NCBI GenBank assembly: GCA_001898855.1
Contig: MKVN01000040.1
Location: 37,828-80,748, forward strand
Length of the DNA: 42,921 bases
Source of the DNA: Micrococcales bacterium 73-13
GTDB taxonomy: Bacteria > Actinomycetota > Actinomycetes > Actinomycetales > Microbacteriaceae
Direction of reading: 5' to 3'
Numbering within the stretch: the first letter of the stretch is position 1; each line of letters opens with the position of its first letter. Both the position numbers and the translations under genes were made by a program. Shown here in pieces: positions 15,949-26,466 of the stretch. The notes below the pieces were generated by a model that saw only the letters and a program-made list of their open reading frames with translations, was not told the origin of the DNA and did not search any database.

Positions 15949-16961
15949 TGGCTCGCCTGACCCCCGGGAATCGGCAGCTGATCGCGCTCGTGGTGCTGCT
16001 GGTCGTCGTCGCGGCCGGCTTCACGATCGCGTCGCCCACGTTCCTCAGCCCGGGGAACGTCGTCAACATCCTCGTGCAGGCGGCCCCGACGATCATCGCC
16101 GCCGTCGGCATGACGTTCGTGCTCGCCGCCGGGTGGATCGACCTCTCCGTCGGGTCCGTCCTCTACCTCTCCGTCGTGTTCGCGCTGGTGGCGTCCGGGA
16201 CGAGCAGCGGGATCAACGGCGCGTCCAGCGTGTGGACCTACTTCATGGCGCTCGGACTGGCCCTCGGGCTCGGCGCGGTGAACGCGCTGCTGATCCAGCT
16301 CTTCCGCGTGTACCCGCTGCTCATCACCCTCGGCACGCTGACGCTGTACCGCGGCATCGGCCTGCGGATGACCGACTCCGGCAACCTGGCCGCAGACGGC
16401 CCGATCCAGGCGATCGGCCGCGGGAGCGTCGCGGGCATACCGCTGCCCCTGATCATCGCCGTGGCGGTCGTGGTGCTCGGCATCCTGGTCCTGCGGTACA
16501 CGAGGTACGGCCGATACGTCCTCGCGATCGGCGGCGCCCCCCGATCGGCGATGGAGACCGGCCTGCCGGTGAACCGGGTCCGGCTGCTCGTCTTCGCCGG
16601 CAGCGCGCTGTGCGCCGCCGTGGCGGGCCTCATCATCGCCGGCCGGACCGGCACCGCGCAGACCTCGCTCGGCGACGGCTTCGAGTTCACCGTCATCACC
16701 GCGGTGATCGTCGGCGGCACCTCGCTGTTCGGCGGCCGCGGCTCGGTGCTCGGCAGCGCGCTCGGCGCGCTGCTGCTCTCGCTCATCTCGAACGGCCTGA
16801 ACCGGATCGACGCGTCGATCTACGTCTACGACGTCGCGGTCGGGATCGTGCTGTTCGCCGCCGTCCTCACCGACGCGGTCGCCTCCGGCCGCCTCCGGCC
16901 GAGCCGGCTCCGAGTTTCTCGCAACCGCGAGAAACAGCCCCAGAGCATGCCAGTGCCCTAG
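15945..16961 (+). CDS. ribose-type ABC transporter permease (first)
   Basis: A 338-residue integral membrane permease of the RbsC/XylH family. Hydrophobic segments run throughout, starting with LIALVVLLVVVAAGFTIA. The family motifs GMTFVLAAGWIDLSVGSV (about 46-63) and TAVIVGGTSLFGGRGSVLGSALGALLL near the C-terminus are clear. It overlaps the ATPase stop by 4 nt (ATGA), implying translational coupling. The binding-protein gene follows after 41 nt. A second, diverged permease occurs 3' of that gene, so the pore is probably a heterodimer. Confidence 0.93.
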   Translation: MMARLTPGNRQLIALVVLLVVVAAGFTIASPTFLSPGNVVNILVQAAPTIIAAVGMTFVLAAGWIDLSVGSVLYLSVVFALVASGTSSGINGASSVWTYFMALGLALGLGAVNALLIQLFRVYPLLITLGTLTLYRGIGLRMTDSGNLAADGPIQAIGRGSVAGIPLPLIIAVAVVVLGILVLRYTRYGRYVLAIGGAPRSAMETGLPVNRVRLLVFAGSALCAAVAGLIIAGRTGTAQTSLGDGFEFTVITAVIVGGTSLFGGRGSVLGSALGALLLSLISNGLNRIDASIYVYDVAVGIVLFAAVLTDAVASGRLRPSRLRVSRNREKQPQSMPVP

Positions 16962-17002
16962 GGCTGCATTCCCGCAATCCATCATTCCGGAAGAGGTATG
17001 AC

Positions 17003-18016
17003 ATGAAGAAAGCTAGGGTGCTGCACGCGGCCATCGCAAGCGGCGCGCTCACGGCCCTCGCGCTGACCGGCTGCGCCGCCGGGGGCGGCGGCGGGTCGAC
17101 CGGGGGCTCCACCGGGGGCACGGGCGACGAGACGATCACGGTCGGCGTCTCGTGGGACAAGATGATCGGGTTCCGCGAGGGCGAGAAGGCCTACCTCGAG
17201 CAGGCCGCCAAGGAGCTCGGCGTCGAGCTCGTCTTCCAGGACGCCGACAGCGACGCGCAGCGTCAGTCCAGCCAGATCGAGACGATGATCTCGCAGGGCG
17301 CGAAGGGCATCCTGGTGATCCCCTACGACCTGGAGGCGATCAAGGCCGACATCGACGCCGCGAACGCGGCGGGCGTGCCCGTGGTCAGCTTCGACCAGGC
17401 GCCCGCCGACGTCTCGTGGGTCGCCTACCACGTCGGCGGCGATCCCTACGCGGACGGCAAGGCCGCGGGCGAGGCGTTCGTCAAGATCGCCGACGGGAAG
17501 CCGTTCCAGCTCGTGGAGCTGCAGGGCGCGCTGAACAACGACAACGGCATCCAGCGCTCGAAGGGTCTCAATGACGCCGTCGCGAGCGCGTCGAACATCG
17601 AGATCATCTCGCAGGTGCCGACCGACTGGACGCCGGAGAAGGCGCTCGCCGGCGTCGAGAACGCGCTCCAGTCGCACCCGGACCTCAACGGCATCTACGT
17701 GCCGACCGAGGGCCAGCTCTCCGCGGTGTTCTCCGCGCTCCAGGCGGTCGACCGGCTGAAGACGGTCGACGAGCCGGGCCACGTCGCGATCGTCTCGATC
17801 GACGGCGACCCCTCCGGCTGCCAGGCGCTGAAGGACCGGCTCATCAACCTGAGCCTCGCCACCGACGTGCCGACGATGACGAAGAACGCGCTCACGCAGC
17901 TCCTCAACGCCATCAAGGGCCAGCCGGTCGCGAAGCCGGAGCTGCTGCCGGGCATCCCGGTCACCCCCGACACGATCGCCGAGAAGGCCCCGCTCGTCTG
18001 GGGCTGCCAGTCCTGA
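17003..18016 (+). CDS. sugar ABC transporter substrate-binding lipoprotein (RbsB-like)
   Basis: A 337-residue periplasmic-binding-type lipoprotein anchored outside the membrane. The signal peptide (residues 1-23) ends in the lipobox LTGC (Cys24), followed by a Gly/Ser/Thr-rich linker. The mature part is a type I sugar-binding fold starting TITVGVSWDKM, with MISQGAKGILVIPYD, AAGVPVVSFDQAP and VAIVSIDGDPSG as landmarks. GGAAGAGG lies 6 nt before the ATG. A 14-bp hairpin follows the stop, consistent with higher expression of the binding protein than of the following permease. The ligand is probably a sugar, polyol or related compound. Confidence 0.93.
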   Translation: MKKARVLHAAIASGALTALALTGCAAGGGGGSTGGSTGGTGDETITVGVSWDKMIGFREGEKAYLEQAAKELGVELVFQDADSDAQRQSSQIETMISQGAKGILVIPYDLEAIKADIDAANAAGVPVVSFDQAPADVSWVAYHVGGDPYADGKAAGEAFVKIADGKPFQLVELQGALNNDNGIQRSKGLNDAVASASNIEIISQVPTDWTPEKALAGVENALQSHPDLNGIYVPTEGQLSAVFSALQAVDRLKTVDEPGHVAIVSIDGDPSGCQALKDRLINLSLATDVPTMTKNALTQLLNAIKGQPVAKPELLPGIPVTPDTIAEKAPLVWGCQS

Positions 18017-18023
18017 CCCGAAC

Positions 18024-18055
18024 CGGTTGGGGCGGCCGGTCGGCCGCCCCAACCG
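18024..18055 (+). terminator. perfect 14-bp intercistronic hairpin after the binding-protein gene
   Basis: CGGTTGGGGCGGCC pairs with GGCCGCCCCAACCG around the loop GGTC. There is no T tract, so it may be an attenuator or an mRNA-stabilising hairpin rather than a full terminator. It lies 8 nt after the binding-protein stop and 11-28 nt before the next permease. Confidence 0.7.
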
Positions 18056-18065
18056 TCCGGACCGA

Positions 18066-19046
18066 ATGAGAGACCAGAGGGACATGCTCCGCCCCATCCT
18101 CCGCACGCTGAATGCGGCGCCGATGCTGCCGGTCCTCGTCGTCGTGATCGTCGTCTTCTCGCTCGTCGCCCCCGGCTACCTGAACCCCGCGAACATCCAG
18201 AACCTGCTCCGGGACTCCTCGGTGCTGATCATCGCGTCGATGGGGGCGACGCTGGTCTTCCTGGTCTCCGGCCTCGACCTGTCCGTCGGGTCCGTCGTGG
18301 CCGCGTCCTCGGTCACCGCGGCGATCGTCGCGGGGCAGTCGGGGGACCTCGCGCTGGGCCTGGTCGCCGGGGTGGTCGTCGGCCTCCTGGTCGGCGTGCT
18401 CAACGGCGTGCTGATCGGCCCGCTGGGCCTCAACCCGTTCGTGACGACGCTCGCGAGCCTGCTCGTGGTCCGAGCGCTCGCCTATGTCTCCGCCGCCATC
18501 GCGAGCGGCCAGGGAGGCACCGCGGGGGCGGTGGCGATGCCGGACGGCGTCGCGGGCTTCGGGCGGGGCGTGGTCCTCGGCATCCCGAACGTGTTCATCG
18601 TGGCGATCGCGATCGTGGTCCTCTCGGTGCTGCTGCTCGAGAAGACCACGTTCGGCCGCCGCGTCCGGCTGGTGGGGCAGAACGACGTCGCCGCGGCGTT
18701 CGCCGGGATCTCGGTCGCCCGGGTGCGCCTCCTCGTCTACGCGATCGCCGGCCTGCTCGCCGGCGTCGCCGGGATCATCCTCGCGCTGCGGCTCGGCTCG
18801 GGGAGCCCCGCAGCAGGCGACGACATGCTGCTGCAGGTGATCACCGCCGTGATCATCGGCGGGACCGCCGTCTCCGGCGGCTCGGGCGGCATGGTCCGCA
18901 CCGTGTGGGGCGCGCTGACGATCGTCGCGATCGAGCGCGGCATGAGCGTGCTCGGGCTGAAGTTCTACGACAACCTCATCGTGCTCGGGGTCGTGATCCT
19001 GCTCGGCACCCTGTTCCACCGGGTCAAGTCCGGCCGGATGGGGTAG
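18066..19046 (+). CDS. ribose-type ABC transporter permease (second)
   Basis: A second RbsC-family permease of 326 residues, clearly different from the first. It has hydrophobic helices from MLPVLVVVIVVFSLVAPGYL onward, the motif GATLVFLVSGLDLSVGSV, LNPFVTTLASLLVVRALAY, and TAVIIGGTAVSGGSGG. Two starts are possible: ATG at 18066 without a ribosome binding site, and ATG at 18084 with AGAGGG close upstream. The membrane part is the same either way. It probably pairs with the first permease, as in two-permease importers such as LsrCD or RhaPQ. Confidence 0.92.
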   Translation: MRDQRDMLRPILRTLNAAPMLPVLVVVIVVFSLVAPGYLNPANIQNLLRDSSVLIIASMGATLVFLVSGLDLSVGSVVAASSVTAAIVAGQSGDLALGLVAGVVVGLLVGVLNGVLIGPLGLNPFVTTLASLLVVRALAYVSAAIASGQGGTAGAVAMPDGVAGFGRGVVLGIPNVFIVAIAIVVLSVLLLEKTTFGRRVRLVGQNDVAAAFAGISVARVRLLVYAIAGLLAGVAGIILALRLGSGSPAAGDDMLLQVITAVIIGGTAVSGGSGGMVRTVWGALTIVAIERGMSVLGLKFYDNLIVLGVVILLGTLFHRVKSGRMG

Positions 19047-19104
19047 GTCGCCCGCTGCCCCGCCAGCGGTGGTAGTAAGGGACTCTCGAGGAGAGGAGCC
19101 GCCG

Positions 19105-19428
19105 ATGAGCGAGGCCGAGGAGCCGAGCCCGATCCAGCGCCTGCTGGGCGATTTCGCACCGAAGTTCGCGGACCTGACCGACGAGGTGCTGTTCGGCGAC
19201 GTCTGGAGGCGTCCCGAGCTGTCCCCGCGGGACCGCAGCCTGATCACGATCACGAGCCTGGTGAGCACGGGCAGCATCGCGCAGCTCGAGATGCACATCC
19301 CGTTCGCCCTGGCCAACGGCGTGACCGAGGAGGAGATCAAGGAGGCGATCGTGCACGTCGCGTTCTACGCCGGCTGGCCGCCCGCGCTCTCGGCGCTCAC
19401 GCTCGCGAAGCGCATCCTGGCCTCCTAG
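19105..19428 (+). CDS. carboxymuconolactone decarboxylase family protein
   Basis: A 107-residue all-helical protein of the CMD/AhpD superfamily. The core RDRSLITITSLVSTGSIAQLEMHIPFALANGVTEEEI, then HVAFYAGWPPALSAL, matches the family. There is no cysteine at all, so the AhpD-type CxxC disulfide reductase activity is excluded, and it resembles the gamma-carboxymuconolactone decarboxylase side. GAGAGGAG precedes the ATG at 19105. It is the last gene of the catabolic cluster and suggests lactone or cyclic acid chemistry downstream of the SDR (inference). Confidence 0.88.
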   Translation: MSEAEEPSPIQRLLGDFAPKFADLTDEVLFGDVWRRPELSPRDRSLITITSLVSTGSIAQLEMHIPFALANGVTEEEIKEAIVHVAFYAGWPPALSALTLAKRILAS

Positions 19429-19451
19429 TCCGATTTCCCCGGTGGATCGCT

Positions 19452-19478
19452 TTGGCACTCCACCTGAACGAGTGCTAG
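19452..19478. promoter_or_regulatory. CIRCE operator 1 (HrcA site), overlapping the groES promoter
   Basis: TTGGCACTC-N9-GAGTGCTAG closely matches the CIRCE consensus TTAGCACTC-N9-GAGTGCTAA. TTGGCA (19452-19457) and TAGCCT (19476-19481), 18 nt apart, can serve as -35 and -10, so HrcA bound here would block the promoter. Confidence 0.88.
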
Positions 19479-19486
19479 CCTGACTG

Positions 19487-19513
19487 TTGGCACTCGACGG
19501 GCTCGGGTGCTAA
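19487..19513. promoter_or_regulatory. CIRCE operator 2 (HrcA site)
   Basis: TTGGCACTC-N9-GGGTGCTAA has one mismatch in the right arm. It lies 8 nt after the first operator and within the 5' untranslated region of groES, giving a tandem heat-shock repressor array. Confidence 0.85.
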
Positions 19514-19546
19514 TCCGCAGTCGTTCAAGAAGAAGAGGTCTCAACC

Positions 19547-23302
<3,756 letters not shown>

Positions 23303-23308
23303 CGGGCC

Positions 23309-23314
23309 AGCATA
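23309..23314 (-). promoter_or_regulatory. -10 box of the lipoprotein gene (TATGCT)
   Basis: TATGCT ends 6 nt before the ATG at 23302, matching the leaderless pattern. Confidence 0.45.
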
Positions 23315-23377
23315 GGCGGGCCCCCTGACCCCCGATCTCGGGTCAGGCCGGGCCCGGCGGCCGATGCCGCGCCGTCC

Positions 23378-23383
23378 TAGGCT
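23378..23383 (+). promoter_or_regulatory. -10 box of the sulfurtransferase gene (TAGGCT)
   Basis: TAGGCT ends 8 nt before the ATG at 23392, so the untranslated leader is absent or only a base or two. Confidence 0.45.
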
Positions 23384-23391
23384 GGAGTCCT

Positions 23392-24234
23392 ATGTCGGCA
23401 CGGCGCAGCGCGGTCCTCGTCACCCCGGCGGAGCTCGCCGACGAGCTCGCCTCGGAGACGCCGCCCGTCGTGCTCGACGTGCGCTGGCGCCTCGACCGGC
23501 CGGACGGCTGGGACGCCTACATCGCCGGTCACATCCGCCGCGCGGTCTACGTGCGCCTCGACTCGGAGCTCTCGGACCCCTGGCAGCCCGCCACCGCGGG
23601 GCGGCACCCGCTGCCGAGCACCGCGGACCTGCAGAACGCGGCCCGCGGCTGGGGGATCACCAGGACCTCGCGGGTGGTCGTCGTCGACGACAGCAACGGG
23701 CTCGCCGCCGCCCGCGCCTGGTGGCTGCTGCGGGACGCCGGACTGTCCGACGTCCGCCTGCTCGACGGCGGTCTCGGGGCCTGGCGGGCCGCGGGGCTCC
23801 CGCTGGACACCGGCGTCTTCGTGCCCGACCGCGGCGACGTCGTGCTCGCCCGCGGCCGGATGCCGGTGGTCGACATCGACGGCGCGGCCGCCTTCCCCTC
23901 GCACGGCGTGCTGCTCGACGTCCGCGCGCCCGAGCGGTTCCGCGGCGAGGTCGAGCCGATCGACCCCGTCGCCGGGCACATCCCGGGCGCGGTGAACGCG
24001 CCGACGACGGGACATCTCGCCTCGGACGGCTCGTTCCTCCCCGAGGAGGAGCTGCGCGAGCGCTTCCTCGCGCTCGGCGTCCGGGACCGGGTCGCGGTGT
24101 ACTGCGGCTCCGGCGTCACCGCCTCGCACGCGGCGATCGCGCTCACCCTCGCCGGCTTCGAGCCGGTGCTCTATCCCGGGTCCTGGTCGGAGTGGTCGAA
24201 CCACCCGGACCGGGCCGTCGCCCTCGGCGACTAG
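23392..24234 (+). CDS. two-domain rhodanese, 3-mercaptopyruvate sulfurtransferase type
   Basis: A 280-residue sulfurtransferase with an inactive N-terminal rhodanese domain (VVLDVRWRLDRPDG, YIAGHIRRAVYV) and a catalytic C-terminal one (LLDVRAPERFRGE, AGHIPGAVNAP). The active-site loop is CGSGVTA (Cys238). CG(S/T)GV is the loop of mercaptopyruvate sulfurtransferases, whereas CRKGV marks thiosulfate enzymes, so mercaptopyruvate is the more likely donor. It lies 50 nt before cysK, which fits cysteine and sulfur metabolism. Annotators often label it sseA. Confidence 0.92.
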   Translation: MSARRSAVLVTPAELADELASETPPVVLDVRWRLDRPDGWDAYIAGHIRRAVYVRLDSELSDPWQPATAGRHPLPSTADLQNAARGWGITRTSRVVVVDDSNGLAAARAWWLLRDAGLSDVRLLDGGLGAWRAAGLPLDTGVFVPDRGDVVLARGRMPVVDIDGAAAFPSHGVLLDVRAPERFRGEVEPIDPVAGHIPGAVNAPTTGHLASDGSFLPEEELRERFLALGVRDRVAVYCGSGVTASHAAIALTLAGFEPVLYPGSWSEWSNHPDRAVALGD

Positions 24235-24272
24235 GCGTCGTCACACTGGGGCGGCGCCCCGACCCGCTTCGC

Positions 24273-24278
24273 TAGGGT
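24273..24278 (+). promoter_or_regulatory. -10 box of cysK (TAGGGT)
   Basis: TAGGGT ends 6 nt before the cysK GTG at 24285, predicting a leaderless transcript. Confidence 0.45.
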
Positions 24279-24284
24279 GAGGCC

Positions 24285-25226
24285 GTGGCAATTCACGACG
24301 ACATCACGACCGCGTTCGGCGGCACCCCGCTGGTCCGGCTCAACCGCGTCAACGACGGCGGCGCCCGCGTCTACGCCAAGCTCGAGTTCTACAACCCCGG
24401 CTCGAGCGTCAAGGACCGTCTCGGCATCGCGCTGATCAACGCGGCGGAGGCCTCGGGCGAGCTGCAGCCCGGCGGCACCATCGTCGAGTCGACCTCCGGG
24501 AACACCGGCATCGCGCTCGCCCTGGTCGGCGCGGCGCGCGGCTACCACGTCGTGCTCACCATGCCGGCGTCGATGTCGAAGGAGCGGCGCGCGCTGCTGA
24601 AGGCGCTCGGCGCCGAGCTGGTGCTCACCGACCCCTACAAGGGCATGACCGAGGCGCTCGCGGTCGCGGAGCGGATCGCCGAGGAGCGCGGCGGCCTGCT
24701 GGTGCGGCAGTTCGAGAACGAGGCGAACCCCGCGATCCACGAGGCGACGACCGGCCCCGAGATCTGGGAGGACACCGACGGCGCGGTCGACGTCCTCGTC
24801 GCCGGCGTCGGCACCGGCGGCACCATCACCGGCGCCGGCCGCTACCTGAAGCGGCGCAAGCCCGGTGTCAAGATCGTCGCGGTGCAGCCGACCGACTCGC
24901 CGATGCTCACCGAGGGCCGCGCCGGCGGCCACCGGATCCAGGGCATCGGGCCGAACTTCGTGCCGCCGATCCTGGACCGGGAGCTCATCGACGAGGTGAT
25001 CGACGCCGAGTTCGACGACGCGGTCGCGACGGCCAGGGCGCTGGCGACGCAGGAGGGCATCCTCGCCGGCTTCAGCTCGGGCGCCGCCGTGTGGGCCGCG
25101 GTGCAGCTGTCGAAGCGGCCGGAGCACGCGGGCCAGACGATCGTCGTGGTGGTGCCCGACTCCGGCGAGCGCTACCTGACGACGACGCTGTACGAGGACC
25201 CGGCTCCGGAGGCCGCCACCAGCTGA
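24285..25226 (+). CDS. cysK: cysteine synthase A (O-acetylserine sulfhydrylase)
   Basis: Makes cysteine from O-acetylserine and sulfide using pyridoxal phosphate. The 313-residue protein has the fold II signature KLEFYNPGSSVKDR with the PLP lysine Lys43. The substrate loop is STSGNTG and the phosphate-binding loop is GTGGTITG. HRIQGIGPNFVP and GFSSGAAVWAA are also typical of CysK. The start is GTG at 24285, giving MAIHDDITTAFGGTPLVRL. No cysE follows. A short terminator separates it from the convergent C-S lyase gene. Confidence 0.96.
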   Translation: MAIHDDITTAFGGTPLVRLNRVNDGGARVYAKLEFYNPGSSVKDRLGIALINAAEASGELQPGGTIVESTSGNTGIALALVGAARGYHVVLTMPASMSKERRALLKALGAELVLTDPYKGMTEALAVAERIAEERGGLLVRQFENEANPAIHEATTGPEIWEDTDGAVDVLVAGVGTGGTITGAGRYLKRRKPGVKIVAVQPTDSPMLTEGRAGGHRIQGIGPNFVPPILDRELIDEVIDAEFDDAVATARALATQEGILAGFSSGAAVWAAVQLSKRPEHAGQTIVVVVPDSGERYLTTTLYEDPAPEAATS

Positions 25227-25246
25227 CGAGCCGGAGGGCCGGCTCG
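25227..25246. terminator. bidirectional hairpin between cysK and the convergent C-S lyase gene
   Basis: CGAGCCGG pairs perfectly with CCGGCTCG around the loop AGGG, in the 31-nt gap between two convergent genes. There is no T tract. Confidence 0.5.
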
Positions 25247-25257
25247 GGACCGGAGCC

Positions 25258-26415
25258 TCAGCGCGCCGTCGCGATCCGGCGGACCCCCTCCTCGAGCACT
25301 TCGGGGGAGCAGGCGAAGTTGAGCCGCGCGAAGCCGCGCCCGGTGTCCTTGCCGAACGGCCGCCCGGCCGAGAGCGCGACCGCGCCGCGCTCGAGGATGC
25401 GCCGCGCCGGGTCGTCGCCCCAGCCGAGCGGCCGGAAGTCGAGCCAGGCGAGGTAGCCCGCGCGCGGCTCGTGGTAGACCGCCTCGGGCAGCTGCTCCGC
25501 GAGCAGCTCGCCGAGGCGCCGCCGGTTCGCCTCGATCGAGGCGACCACCCCGGCGAGCCAGTCGCGGGACTCGTCGAACGCCGCCGTCGCGGCGTGCGCG
25601 CCGAAGTGGCCGGCGCGATGCCGCACGCTCTCCGGCATCCGCGCGACGCGTCGCGCCGCCGCCTCCCCGCCGGGGACCCAGAACGCGCAGCCGAGGCCGG
25701 GGATGTTGAACGCCTTGCTCGCCGAGGTGACCGCGATGCCGGTGGCGCGGGCCGCCTCCGACACCGCGAGGTAGGGCACGAAGCCGCCGTCCGAGTGCGC
25801 CAGCGGCCCGTGGATCTCGTCGGAGAGCAGCAGCACGCCGTGCTCGGCCGCGAGCTCGGCGAGCCGCGCGAGCGTCTCGCGCGGGTGGGCGACGCCGACC
25901 GGGTTGTGCGGGTGGCAGAGCACGTGCACCCGCACGCCGTCGGCGTACGCCGCCTCGATCGCGTCCAGGTCGAGGGCCCAGCCGGCCTCGCCGAGCGCCA
26001 GCGGCGCGTCGGCCACCACGCCGCCGGCCTCCTCGATCAGCCCGTAGAACGGGTAGTAGACGGGCGAGTTCAGCAGCACCCGGTCGCCGGGCTCGATCGC
26101 CGCCCGGACCAGCTCGGTGAGGGCGACCACGACGTTCGTCGTCGCCTGCACCGTCGCGGGGTCGAGCTCCCAGCCCCACAGGTCGGCGGCGAAGCCCGCG
26201 AAGGCCCGGCCGAGGCCCGGCCCGCGCGGCTCGTAGCCGGTGTCGGAGCGGCCGATCATCCCGACCAGCCGTGCCGCGATCGCGGGCGCGAGCGGGAAGT
26301 CCATCTCCGCGACGAACATCGGCAGCACCTCGGGCGGGTACGCCGTCCACTTCGAGGAGGTCCGCTGCCGCAGCAGCGCGAGCGGATCGGCCTGGACGCC
26401 GGTCGGGGTGGTCAT
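25258..26415 (-). CDS. MalY/PatB-type PLP-dependent C-S lyase (aminotransferase class I/II fold)
   Basis: A 385-residue fold I PLP enzyme. PLP Lys234 lies in SASKAFNIPGL. The substrate-binding CHPHNPVG is at 167-174 and LSDEIHGPL at 198-206. The N-terminal PMFVAEMDFPLAP is typical of the PatB/MalY cystathionine beta-lyase group, and the DEIH motif separates these from ordinary aminotransferases. It probably cleaves cystathionine or another cysteine conjugate to homocysteine or thiol plus pyruvate. Its position beside cysK and the sulfurtransferase supports a sulfur amino acid role. ATG at 26415 has GAGACT ending 6 nt upstream. Confidence 0.92.
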   Translation of the reverse strand: MTTPTGVQADPLALLRQRTSSKWTAYPPEVLPMFVAEMDFPLAPAIAARLVGMIGRSDTGYEPRGPGLGRAFAGFAADLWGWELDPATVQATTNVVVALTELVRAAIEPGDRVLLNSPVYYPFYGLIEEAGGVVADAPLALGEAGWALDLDAIEAAYADGVRVHVLCHPHNPVGVAHPRETLARLAELAAEHGVLLLSDEIHGPLAHSDGGFVPYLAVSEAARATGIAVTSASKAFNIPGLGCAFWVPGGEAAARRVARMPESVRHRAGHFGAHAATAAFDESRDWLAGVVASIEANRRRLGELLAEQLPEAVYHEPRAGYLAWLDFRPLGWGDDPARRILERGAVALSAGRPFGKDTGRGFARLNFACSPEVLEEGVRRIATAR

Positions 26416-26421
26416 GACACC

Positions 26422-26427
26422 AGTCTC
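26422..26427 (-). promoter_or_regulatory. -10-like box of the C-S lyase gene (GAGACT)
   Basis: GAGACT ends 6 nt before the ATG at 26415. It lies back to back with the guaB3 promoter, 25 nt away. Confidence 0.35.
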
Positions 26428-26452
26428 CCACCGGCCTCGGACCGGGCCCGGA

Positions 26453-26458
26453 TAGGCT
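26453..26458 (+). promoter_or_regulatory. -10 box of guaB3 (TAGGCT)
   Basis: TAGGCT ends 8 nt before the GTG at 26467. It probably drives the guaB3-glpD-SURF1-DUF3817-guaA series. Confidence 0.45.
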
Positions 26459-26466
26459 GATCCACT

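Noticed and set aside
11755..19428. Attachment-site repeat of the tRNA-Arg 3' end marking an island
   Set aside because: I looked for a second copy of the T-loop and acceptor sequence after the catabolic cluster and did not find one; no integrase is present.
24250..24263. Short GGGGC/GCCCC hairpin before cysK
   Set aside because: The 5-bp stem is weak and expected by chance in DNA of this composition.
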